Source: Neonectria sp. B-13
Lineage: Eukaryota; Ascomycota; Sordariomycetes; Hypocreales; Nectriaceae
Reading direction: 5' to 3'
Assembly (NCBI GenBank): GCA_002682825.1
Contig: NOKP01000002.1
Coordinates: forward strand, 1-64,000
DNA: 64,000 nt
The translations under genes were made by a program, and so were the position numbers. Under the pieces are notes generated by a model. The model searched no databases. It worked only from the letters and a program-made list of their open reading frames with translations, and had not been told where the DNA came from. Each line of letters opens with the position of its first letter. Positions within the stretch are counted from its first letter, which is position 1. Below, piece by piece: positions 38,963 through 48,343 of the stretch.

Positions 38963-40576
38963 GGGGCACTGTTGTGAGTCTTTGGGTGAGATACGACGTT
39001 GTTCCAGGAGAGATTCGGCCGGCAATTGATGAGTTTCACAGTACAATTGCTCAATCATCTACCTGGGTGGAAAATGGGGCAATGACTGCTAGAGCCATCG
39101 AGATCACTGACGCAATCCTTTGCTGTTTAAGCTTGGTTTGTAGAGGGGTAATTAGTATGACGCCGATGAGGTCATTGCACCGCCACATCTGCCGTCAACT
39201 GCAGGTCAAGACTGGGAAATTGTGCGCCACAGTGACGCTCCTTCTGCTGCGGCCGACAGTTGATCCCCTATCTCAAGAACCGCAACCCACCGGATACCAA
39301 CCACTGTGTTGGTGCTTGCCCATTTGCCTTGTGGCTTCAATGCCTGGCCAATTGTCTTGGATTGCCTCAATCTTGTAGCCAGCATTCGCGGGGATCGAAC
39401 TTTGGCGTTGTGATTGAGAACGACGGAACAAGGTAAGTGGGTTGCAGCCCATGCGCTGAGGGGAAGTTCTAGGAGAGTAAAACAAATCAGACAAATATCC
39501 ATGTTGAGAGTGTTGATGGTTGAATGTGGCTGGAATTAAGGGTTTCGAGAACAGTGCTGTAAGTTCTTCATCGGAAACCATCCATCCACAGCTTATTACC
39601 AAATGAGAGCGGGTACTACTGACTTTAAGCTGAGTCCCCAGATGGTCCAAAATGGGAATCTCGTGTTCCTAGACCCATTGGGATAACTGCCAATGGATCC
39701 CGCCAAGGCCTAGCAAGGGGTTGCTGCTGAGAACAGCATCTATCACGCCTTGTCTTTTGTCTTTAGGCTCAAAGCAGTGAAACCGAGCTGATGGAATGAG
39801 AAGTCCCAGCATCAACATCTACCACTCTGTTATCGTCCTGTCCAGTTAGATCTAAGCTGTGGCGACCCTAGCTAGTGCATTAGGCGGGGCCCTAACTAGG
39901 CTTGAAGCGCGAGTTTCGTCCGCGGACGCGTTTTCGGAACAGCTGCGCCCACTGGAATCGGGGGCGATCCAGTTTAACAGGGGATTACACCACATACGTG
40001 GCCTATCAACGGAGATTGGTAAACATGCGCCCCTGGGAACAGTCAGTTTACTCCGTAGTAGGAGATCAGTGTTCCTCTTGAAGTATTTGCATTCTTTGCC
40101 TGCATGAGACGAAGAGAGGACTTGCGGAGTTGCAAAGACAACCAATTGATTCCAATTGCCCTCGATCTCTATCATTTCTCCGCCAATGAAGGAATTGCAT
40201 TCTGTTATCACATTCGAGGATACGCGCCCTCCTGGGTGCTATAGGTTAACAGTTGGCCACAAGCGGTAGGTAGGGAACAGGGCAATAAGCACTAGGCACT
40301 AGTTAGGGTCATAAACAGGAAGAAGGGTAATAATTAGCGGGTAGTAGAGTAAGCACCAGGTACTAAATGGGACAGGGCATTAATAGAGTAGTGGGTAGTA
40401 AGCAGTGAGTCCGAGAAGAAATCCGAGCGCATCCCTTCTTATGAGCGCATGTGCAGATAATGATGTCAGTGAACAGTATTGATTCTAGATAAAACCTGTG
40501 CTTTAGCCATTCCGTTTCCTCCGAGTGAACTTTGCGTCTGTCTGTGTGAGCTCATTCGAAACCTCATTGCATCATC
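38963..40576. other. Intergenic with degenerate TAGTA/TAAGCA-type repeats, no gene
   Basis: 1.6 kb. From about 40255 to 40410 words such as AATAAGCACTAGGCACTAG, GTAAGCACCAGGTACTA and GGGTAGTAAGCAGTGAG recur at irregular spacing, a decayed tandem repeat. The frames here have no motifs. Confidence 0.45.
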
Positions 40577-41899
40577 ATGGCATCCCTACAACCTTGGACT
40601 CGAGCGGGCAACGCCTGGCAACGGAAAACAGGGGGCATGGAGTCTTTCTATGCCTCCATCACAACTCCCGATGGTCAGGTCGGCCACTGGATCATCTGCT
40701 GCGTCGTGCAGTTCGAATACCTCGGGCAGCCCATCAACCTAGAGAAAGCCTTGCGCGATGGATGGATCTCTCTGCGCTACAAGTTCCCCAGTCTCGCGTC
40801 AACTGTCTCGGGCAATACGCGTGTGTGCGAAACGCCAGAAGAGGCAAACATTGAGGAGTGGGCGAAGAAGACCTTTCGGGTGGACGAGGAAACCACCGCG
40901 GAAGAGCTGTTTGCGAGGCTGAGAAGCATCTCATCCATCACCCTCCACTATCTCCCCAAGACGCAGCAGCTGGTCATCAACGCCCCTCACTCTCTAATCG
41001 ACGGTAGAGGAGTAATCTACCTGTACAACGCACTTTTCAGTCAGCTTGCCAATCCGCATGCCACCACGGGTGATATAGCTGGATTATCCCCTACAGAGAA
41101 CGAGCTCCTTGGCCTCAAGGACGTGTCTTCAGAACAGAACATCCAGGCTGCTCAGAAGCTCCTCTCCCGTTTCGGGAACCCGAAGTCACCTGTGCGAATG
41201 CCGAACGTCAAGTTTGACCAAGCTCCAGGCGATGCAGCCCGAACACAGCTGAAGCTATCACCGGAGACAACAAAAGCTGTCATCGCTGCATGCAAGCAGC
41301 GTGGCATCACCGTCACATCAGCGTGGCACGCTGCCTTGATCCTCGCCGTCCGTGAGATCCAGGCTGCAGCTGGGGAGGATGGAAGCGCCTTTACTACCTT
41401 CACCAACTACGACCTGCGACGCTGGTTCCCGCAGAGTTTCGATTCAGCTCAGATCTTTGCTGGGCCGTACCACATTGCCATGCCAGTCACGATTGATGTG
41501 GACGGAAAGACATTCGACGAGATTTCTAGAAGCTTACACGAAAACTACAAGAACCCCATGGATTTTGCACTGGGAGATCTTAACTTCATTCCTCCGATGA
41601 TCGCTATGTGTGAGGAGATTTTCAAGACGGGGCCTGCGCCGAGCAGCACGCCGGTCTTATCGAGCATGGGAGTGATTGACAATCACCTGACGCGGCAGCA
41701 AGGAGACTGGAGAATTGCTGATTACTGGCTGGCGGATACGATGCTGTCGGCAGAAATCCAGAGCTTCTTGTGGACATGGAGGGATCAGTTGGTTCTGAGC
41801 GGCTCTTATAATGCCGCTTACTATGAGACCCTGGAGGTGGATCAGTTTCTGGAAGCCATAAAGAGCAAGTTGCTACATGGACTGGGCATTGTGAACTAG
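40577..41899 (+). CDS. Condensation-domain-like / alcohol acyltransferase family protein
   Basis: 440 residues from ATG 40577, one exon. The acyltransferase active-site motif HxxxD(G) is at His138-SLI-Asp142-Gly143, preceded by the strand QLVINAP. A second family element, FTNYDLRRWFPQ (about 276-287), matches the NxDLR-type segment of fungal acyl-CoA-dependent O-acyltransferases such as the trichothecene 15-O-acetyltransferase group. There is no carrier protein, adenylation or polyketide gene nearby, so it is an orphan rather than part of an evident secondary-metabolite cluster. It probably moves an acetyl or longer acyl group from CoA to an alcohol in the cytosol. The acceptor is unknown. 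Confidence 0.8.
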   Translation: MASLQPWTRAGNAWQRKTGGMESFYASITTPDGQVGHWIICCVVQFEYLGQPINLEKALRDGWISLRYKFPSLASTVSGNTRVCETPEEANIEEWAKKTFRVDEETTAEELFARLRSISSITLHYLPKTQQLVINAPHSLIDGRGVIYLYNALFSQLANPHATTGDIAGLSPTENELLGLKDVSSEQNIQAAQKLLSRFGNPKSPVRMPNVKFDQAPGDAARTQLKLSPETTKAVIAACKQRGITVTSAWHAALILAVREIQAAAGEDGSAFTTFTNYDLRRWFPQSFDSAQIFAGPYHIAMPVTIDVDGKTFDEISRSLHENYKNPMDFALGDLNFIPPMIAMCEEIFKTGPAPSSTPVLSSMGVIDNHLTRQQGDWRIADYWLADTMLSAEIQSFLWTWRDQLVLSGSYNAAYYETLEVDQFLEAIKSKLLHGLGIVN

Positions 41900-42626
41900 G
41901 GGCGTAATGACTTATTAGCGTTCATCATTCTGGCATAATAGTGCTCTGTGGAAGCAAGATAGTTTCACAAAGTGCCTTTCAAAATTATGCTGTCTCTCTC
42001 AATCAGTGAGCTCACATGTACCTCTTAGTATAAATTCTCCTAGCTGGTCCATGGATAACGGCATGACATGTTGCTCTTACCCACCCTATTGGTGCTATCG
42101 AGTCACCGTCGAAGCCAAAGCCTTGTACTTGGGTAAGGGTAGCTTGGTCCCTTTTTCCATCTCAGTGCCAGCTTTCGAAAATCACAGGATCTCAATAAGC
42201 GCACCAAGACGCTACTAGAATCGGGTTGACAACTCTATTTACGGTTTGTGAGTTCTATAGCACAGCTTCGAAGGTGCGGCAGATTTATTCAAGCAAGTAT
42301 GAAAGCCGTTTTGTATCCTTAGGCATCTGGCCAACTGCTCCTAGCCGCGTATTTCCCACCTCCTTGTCATTTCAAACTGTGAAGACAGCGGGGAAGGTTT
42401 GTTTAAATGCAAATGCTTTGCCGCTCGTTTCAATTTCATGTAAACCAGCCCGAACTGAGTCGGAGGGTGCTCGCCAAAAAGATGGATGTTCGTATGCCTG
42501 CCAAGCTGTTGAGCATAAACATCAGCTTCTCAGGCAGAAAGATCTCGCACGCACGAAAGCCTCGCTTATAAAGCAAACCTTCACTGTGTATTCACTCTTC
42601 AAATATAACTACCCAAGGTTTCGGCC
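41900..42626. other. Intergenic between convergent genes, no gene seen
   Basis: 0.7 kb. An open frame at 42226-42759 overlaps the end of the proton-channel gene on the other strand and has no motif, so it is not accepted. Confidence 0.5.
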
Positions 42627-43405
42627 TCAGTTTCGAGAAGCATCCTCCTCGCGGGTTTCCATGCTTCGATGTCTCAAACGCGAAACCTCATTTCTCAGTC
42701 TATCGTTGTCTTTCCTAAGTTCATCCATCTCCCGCTCCAGGTCTTCACTCTGCTCTTGAGCGCCGAGACTAAGCTCCTCAATGATTTTGGTGACTCGCCA
42801 GAGACGCATGACAACTATCAGAGAGGCAATCTCCTCAATGATGCCGACCAGGACAACGTCAGTGATGAAGCCAGCGATAACGATGAACGCGTCGAAGCAA
42901 TGAAACCAGGAATTGAAGTAACTAGATTCGTCAGCTGTCCGTTGTCTTTGATGTAAACAGAAAACGTACTTCCAACCGAATGCCCAGACGGAAGCGATCA
43001 ATTCAACCATGAACAGACAAGAGAAGACCAGACTCATGGAGCCTAAAATATCCAAAGCAAGATCCCAGTCAGGCCCACTCTTCCCTTGCTCACATTTGAA
43101 CAATTTCAGAATGAAGTCTATCCAATCAGTGGACAAGCCATGGTATGGACAGGATCAAACTCACCAGCAATCATGCTCAAAACATCAAGAGACACTAAAG
43201 TAAGAACGGAGTAGTGGCCATATTTCGAGGAGAGGAACCCGGCAGTCTTTTCTCTGGTGTTCTGGATAGTCCATCGCTCATGGCTAGCTGGGCGGGAATA
43301 CCAATGCTGAAGGTTCAAAGAGGGGAACTTTGGCCTCCTGCGGTGCCTTAAGAGCGGTTGCTCCTCGTCACTAGGTTGTCCATGCTGTACGCTGGTTGAA
43401 GACAT
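42627..43405 (-). CDS. Voltage-gated proton channel (Hv1/VSOP type)
   Basis: Exons 43405-43165, 43117-42970 and 42921-42627 give 227 residues, with introns of 47 and 48 bp. The four helices of a lone voltage-sensor domain are present. S1 (about 63-86) carries Asp74 in VSLDV, aligning with the proton-selectivity Asp112 of human Hv1. S2 (about 108-128) has the acidic FMVE (Glu119), and S3 (about 137-157) has Asp140 and Asp151. S4 VVMRLWRVTKII carries Arg169, Arg172 and Lys175. The C-terminus (about 179-216, LEREMDELRKDNDRLRNEV) is a coiled coil for dimerisation. No pore domain follows. It should let protons leave the cell on depolarisation. Lys as third charge and Glu178 at the position of human Asn214 are departures from the animal form. 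Confidence 0.92.
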
Positions 43406-45069
43406 CCTGCACGCGACTCTGGCAGAACTATTGCTTAATAATGGAGAGCTTAATTACGACTGTGGTGGGATTGATGATGGAGATGATGAAATGGCCGACG
43501 TTAGTAAGATTACAAGAGATGCAATCAGCTAGGAAAAATGATAAGGAGACGTCAGCAGTTATCTATTTAAACAGGAACATTTGCGCGTATGCGATTAACC
43601 CAGTCAACAGAATGCAGCTATCTATTAGGATTTGTGCTTCGATGCTGACTAATCAGCGAAAAAATAATGTGTATGATCACGTCTGATATGTGTTCTTTTT
43701 TAATAGCAGCATTAGTACTGTTCTAGTATTTGGTACACTTGGACATAGCTTCATCAAGAATGATGACTAGGACTTCAATGGGGGGCGGAAAAATCCCATG
43801 AAGAGCTAATATCAGCGTCTCATGGGCTGTGCAAGGGAACACGCCGCAGCAAACTTGTGGCTTTAGTCGTGTCTCTGAATCAACTGTTTTTCAATGAGTG
43901 AGCTTCTTAGCTATGAGGTATTTGGGCGAGGTCAGCTGATTTTCAGGGTAACATATAACATGAATCTTCAAGTAACGACTGTTTCAATTCATGAAGAGAG
44001 CCAATCTTCTTCAGTCTCCCACTCATCAGAATTTCACTCACTAACGAGCCCTGGATGTGCCAGACAAGTGGCAGCGCAAGGTTTGTTTAGCATTTGTTCG
44101 TTGGGCACAAAGCCAAGATGAGGTCGCAAAGGTCGCATCAAACATTGACCAAAAGGTTGGAGGTAGTTTTCAATGATGGTCACGTGTGACTTTGCATGGA
44201 ACCAATCTTTATAGAAACGCTCAGATAGCATTTATTCTAGACTTCAACTTGCTTTCGTAAGATGAGACCAGGCTCCGGCTTAGCGACATAATGTGCTTGC
44301 ATACCAGCCTGCCGTGTTCAAAATTATGGATTAATAGCAAAGTCCTGAATACCGTCTCATGGCCTTCAGTTGTTGACATGGAATTCCCAGTGCAAAGGAA
44401 TCTTGGAATACCCCAGGGGGGAGGGGTAGTTTGAGGTCTCACTGGTCGTTGTTTGACAGTCCTGTTGAGTAATTACTCTGGACTTTCTCCTGCGACGTCT
44501 CCTACGTCTCCCACTCACATTCGCCCAGCAGACCGACAAACCGACAGACAAAGTCTAAGTGGACAGAAAATATATCACCTAGGAAACTGGAAACATACAA
44601 AATTAGACTAACAAGATGATGCTGGCGTGTTCTATTTATTACGCAAATGAACGATATTTCCTCAGAGCAGCTAGTGAGTACTGAACTGCAGTCTTCTACA
44701 ACCGACCGCAAGTCTACAGTATCCTATGATTATCAATTAAGTATATCACTACTCTCACAAAAAGTGCACTACATTGCCCTACACGCAATTCCCTTACCAT
44801 ATCAAGTAAAGAATAACGATAGGACTATACTTAGGTATCATAAGCGTATACCTAAAGACACCCGAAGTATTAGTATCTAAGACCTCATTACCTAAACTAA
44901 GGCTGAAATATTATACGATGTAGGAATGAGGCTTAAGGGCTTAGGTCTTATTATATTTATAAATTATAAGAATAGCAAAGAGGGTTGCACTACAACTAAC
45001 GCTCTTAATCAGTGGAGAGGAACTCCACACGACGGCTCGGAGGGCAGGGGGCGACAGCATGGGCTCGAC
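43406..45069. other. Intergenic, AT-rich decayed sequence from about 44640 to 44990
   Basis: 1.7 kb without a credible gene. The AT-rich part has many TTAAG, TATACCTA and CCTAAACTAAGG words, like repeat-induced-mutation remains of a transposon. The parent element cannot be told. Several small frames show no motif. Confidence 0.45.
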
Positions 45070-45222
45070 CTAGGACATGATTGTAGTAATGGCCGTGGCC
45101 ACTTCTTCCTGGCTGGTCGCAACGCGACATCTGGTACAGTCGACGTCGCCAGGGGTGGGTTCGCAAGCCCCGACTGTTAGGAGCAGCATCATCGCAACCA
45201 GAACCATCATGAAATAGTCCAT
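45070..45222 (-). CDS. Possible 50-residue secreted peptide
   Basis: ATG 45222 opens a 50-codon frame. It starts with a clear signal-like hydrophobic stretch (MVLVAMMLLLTVGAC) and continues with ACEPTPGDVDCTRC, which has three Cys in total, then an Ala/Thr-rich tail. The frame runs further upstream, but this ATG puts the signal at the N-terminus. It is short and could be a chance frame. It is listed because the signal is good and it stands near another secreted-protein gene. Confidence 0.35.
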   Translation of the reverse strand: MDYFMMVLVAMMLLLTVGACEPTPGDVDCTRCRVATSQEEVATAITTIMS

Positions 45223-45853
45223 GGTTCGTGATTTAGTGATATTCGCGTAGTTGAACAATGAGATTATGGATGATGCGTTTGTGTGAATGTGTGAAGTTTG
45301 AATTAGCATCATGAATCAGTGTCGCAGACACTTTGTGTACGGGGTCGTCGTTCAGCATTCTCACTGGTGGGTGTCCTGTTTGCTTCCTTATTTGGCAAGA
45401 TCCAGTAATGAGCCGGGTCACCGACTTGTCTAAGTCATCGACTTGTCGCTCTTTTTACGAGGAGCTAATCTCTTCCTGGGCTTCCGCTAGAATCATGTGG
45501 AAAACTCGAATGATTAGTCTGCAGTTATCCAAGTGCCAAGTGGTGGATAATAAGTCCTTAGTGGAGTGCTCACCGCTGAGCACCAAAAGCCTTACTATAC
45601 ATTAGACATACTACGGACTCAGTACCTCTGTTCCTGAAGCGAACCATAATTCCCTCGGCCATCCTCACAAATCGGGATAGATACAAGTCCAATACTGCTG
45701 GTGTTTCTCCGAAAGTTTCTCCGCGCTTGCCTCTTCTGGCAGCAGGCCCGATGACGAATCTACCTTGCACAAACCGACAGCACTTATAGATAGTAAGAAT
45801 GTCTGCACTATCAAGCTACTCTACTCACCAGACAACACCAAGTAAGTTAAAAC
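45223..45853. other. Intergenic, no gene seen
   Basis: About 630 bp between two divergent small secreted-protein frames. Nothing else recognised. Confidence 0.45.
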
Positions 45854-46391
45854 ATGATGCTCCCTATTGCCGCCCTAGTCTTCGCGTGCGTCGCCACCGC
45901 GACGCCATTGGTGTCCAAGCGATCCATCACTTGCCTGCAAGTTGGCGGCACAGCCACGGCCCGATGGACGAACAGCGCAGGCCAATCATGCACTTTTGTC
46001 GGTGTCGTCGGTAGCAACTTTGGCGCAAATAGTGCTGGGTCGGGAGAGTATGTCTTCCATTGAACATCCGGAGAGTAGCTACTGACTGTGTTAGTTACTC
46101 TTGCAATGGCCGCTGCGGAGCTGGGTGCACCGGAGCGGCACTGGGCAATGCTTACACGCAAGACTGCTTCTCGCACGATATCTGCTCTTACTTTAATAAT
46201 GCGAGCGGAGGCGCTAGGTATGTTTCTCGAGCTTAATGTGGAACGTGGCTGATGAGGGTAGTGATCCAAATTGCGGTGCTGCTTACAATGCGGCGGTTGA
46301 TGACACTGCCTTGGGGTTTGCAAACGGCTGCTCTAAGACGAACCCCAGCAATGCCGTCTCGAAGCCCAATACAGCACCTGTGTGTCAGTGA
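45854..46391 (+). CDS. Small secreted Cys-rich protein with HDxC motif (phospholipase A2-like)
   Basis: Exons 45854-46047, 46095-46217 and 46262-46391 give 148 residues, with introns of 47 and 44 bp that agree in phase. A signal peptide (about 1-17, MMLPIAALVFACVATAT) is followed by a Lys-Arg site at 22-23 (SKRS). The mature part has CNGRCGAGC, then QDCFSHDICSYFNN, where the C-x2-HD-x-C group matches the active-site helix of secretory phospholipases A2. It ends with PNCGAAYNAAVDD. His-Asp would be the catalytic pair if it is an active lipase. A conserved fungal secreted family of unknown function is an equal possibility. Extracellular location is well supported. Confidence 0.78.
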
Positions 46392-46873
46392 GATTGACCC
46401 ACTGGGGTACAGGGCTGAGATCATGCGGGCTTGCAGCACGGCTCAGATCATGCGGTCCCCGGCCATTATGCCGGTATTGTGGCGTCGGCACAAGGGATAT
46501 TACAATTACTGCATAACACGCTCGTGAAACATTTACTATTGAGTCTAAAGTCCGTGCGGTGATACATATTACTACGTGTCTTGGGGGAGAACGGTGTGAG
46601 GGCTTGCCAGTAGTGCATGCCGTTGCTTTGGACAGCAGATAAATTGACCATTTCGCTTCAACCGTTTCCCTTTACATGTGAACAATTCTCTTTCAGATTT
46701 CCTTTAAGTGATTACGTTACTAGTCAAGCTCTTCTTCAAAACCTCATATTCATACAAGCTGTCTATCCGCTACCGTAACCATCAAACATTCAGTCCAGCT
46801 GTTGTATTCACGCCCAAAAAGCAAGTCGCCTGCCTCATTCCTGCCAAGGAGGTCTTTCATACGTACGGTACAC
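46392..46873. other. Intergenic, no gene seen
   Basis: About 480 bp between convergent genes. No feature recognised. Confidence 0.5.
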
Positions 46874-48343
46874 CTAGCAAGAGAAAGGTTGCCGAATAGC
46901 ACCGATTGCATAGTGGTGTTGCTGCAGGAATTGGTTAGCTTTCATGTCTGCGACGTTTAGAATTGGACAAAAACTTACGATATCCTTGACACTCGCGTAT
47001 GTTCCTCCAAAGAGGACAAGCAGGCCAAAGAGGAAGCAAAACAAGGAAGTACAAGCATGGAACAGATTCTCTCTGTCGTACCAGTGGCCCTCGCATAGCA
47101 GCACGTACCATATCACCGCTGGGAAGTACAGCACAAACCCAGACACAAAAAGAGCTGAGCTGAGGGACAGAAGATCGTTGAAGATGGGGATTCCCTCGCC
47201 GATGATCCACGAGACCACGGTGATGGCAGCGAGGACGGCGAGCCACGTGATCCAGCCCTTGGGGGTGTTGATGAAGCGAGTAACGGAATCTTTGTAGAGC
47301 CGAATGTGAACGTATCGGGCGGTGACTGTGTTTCCAATGGCACCAGAAATGAAGATGATAGGCAGCGCAAGGCCGAACGCGACTTTCGATAGTAGGGGGC
47401 TCAGCGATAGCAGGGACGGGCTCTGCACATCGCTTCCGACAAAGACGTAGATGAGTACTCCGGTGGCGGTGTACACGACCATCTCGATGATTCCTAGGGT
47501 CCAGACTGACTTCATAAAGTCTGTGGGAGTGTGCATCTCAGACATAAAGGGTGTCAAAAACATGGCGAAGCAATAAGCGAACAGCATGTTGCAGATGGCC
47601 ACCATGCCGTCCTTGAAGGTGGCATCGGGAGCGGGCCATGCCGACCAGTTCACATTGGACAAACCCCCGGGGGCATCTGCGGATTTCATGCCGCTGGCGA
47701 TGATGGTGATTCCAATGGCTGACACCACTGAAAAAAGATCGATATATCCCAGGATAGCGGCCTCGGTGAATGACGGCATGATGGCTAGGATGAACAGCAG
47801 AATGCCTGAGACAATGCTGAATACTAGGCCGCAGGCTCCGTAGTCGCTCAACACGTTGAAGGCGATTGTGCCCGTGAGCATGAAGGAAGAAGTCATGAGG
47901 ATGAGCTGGAGCACGTAGAGGAAACCAAACAGCTCCTCTCCGAACCGGCCCATGAGAAGGCCACCGATGTCGCCATAATGGTGAATGGAGGGATAAACCA
48001 CCGAGACCTTGCCGACGATGTATCCAGTGTAGATGGCCAGCAGGCCCATGGTAATGCAGCAGAAAACACCGGCGACAACACCAAGGGTTGCAAAGGCGGC
48101 GGGGAGACTGAAGGTGCCGAGGCCGATGGCTTCGACAACGAGGATGACGGTTAGTCGTTTCCAGCCAAGACGGCGGAATTTCGCCTCTCCTTCGGCGGTT
48201 TTCTGTTTCTCGAAGTCGGTGACGGTGCCGATGGCTCGGTCGTAAGTCGCATCAACTTGAGCTATTCGATCCGAGTCGAGGTCCGAATCTTTTGCGGGAG
48301 GCGCTGCTGCCGCCTTCTTGGAGTCGGTGTGGGCGATGGCCAT
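46874..48343 (-). CDS. Amino acid transporter (AAAP family)
   Basis: Exons 48343-46979 and 46921-46874 give 470 residues. The 57-bp intron 46922-46978 has a perfect GTAAGT donor, a GCTAAC branch site and a CTGCAG end. Because 57 is divisible by three and holds no stop, the unspliced frame is also open (489 residues). Residues 55-75 carry KRLTVILVVEAIGLGTFSLPAAFATLG, the first helix of the AAAP/Aa_trans family. Ten more helices follow, with SVVYPSIHHYGDIGG in an early loop as in fungal neutral-amino-acid permeases. It should carry amino acids across the plasma or vacuolar membrane by proton symport. Substrate not known. Confidence 0.9.
   Translation of the reverse strand: MAIAHTDSKKAAAAPPAKDSDLDSDRIAQVDATYDRAIGTVTDFEKQKTAEGEAKFRRLGWKRLTVILVVEAIGLGTFSLPAAFATLGVVAGVFCCITMGLLAIYTGYIVGKVSVVYPSIHHYGDIGGLLMGRFGEELFGFLYVLQLILMTSSFMLTGTIAFNVLSDYGACGLVFSIVSGILLFILAIMPSFTEAAILGYIDLFSVVSAIGITIIASGMKSADAPGGLSNVNWSAWPAPDATFKDGMVAICNMLFAYCFAMFLTPFMSEMHTPTDFMKSVWTLGIIEMVVYTATGVLIYVFVGSDVQSPSLLSLSPLLSKVAFGLALPIIFISGAIGNTVTARYVHIRLYKDSVTRFINTPKGWITWLAVLAAITVVSWIIGEGIPIFNDLLSLSSALFVSGFVLYFPAVIWYVLLCEGHWYDRENLFHACTSLFCFLFGLLVLFGGTYASVKDIVSFCPILNVADMKANQFLQQHHYAIGAIRQPFSC

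Noticed and set aside
38337..39029. 230-residue Val/Ser/Cys-rich frame opposite the low-complexity protein
   Set aside because: The Val run is the reverse complement of the Thr run in the spliced gene; it has no start context or domain.
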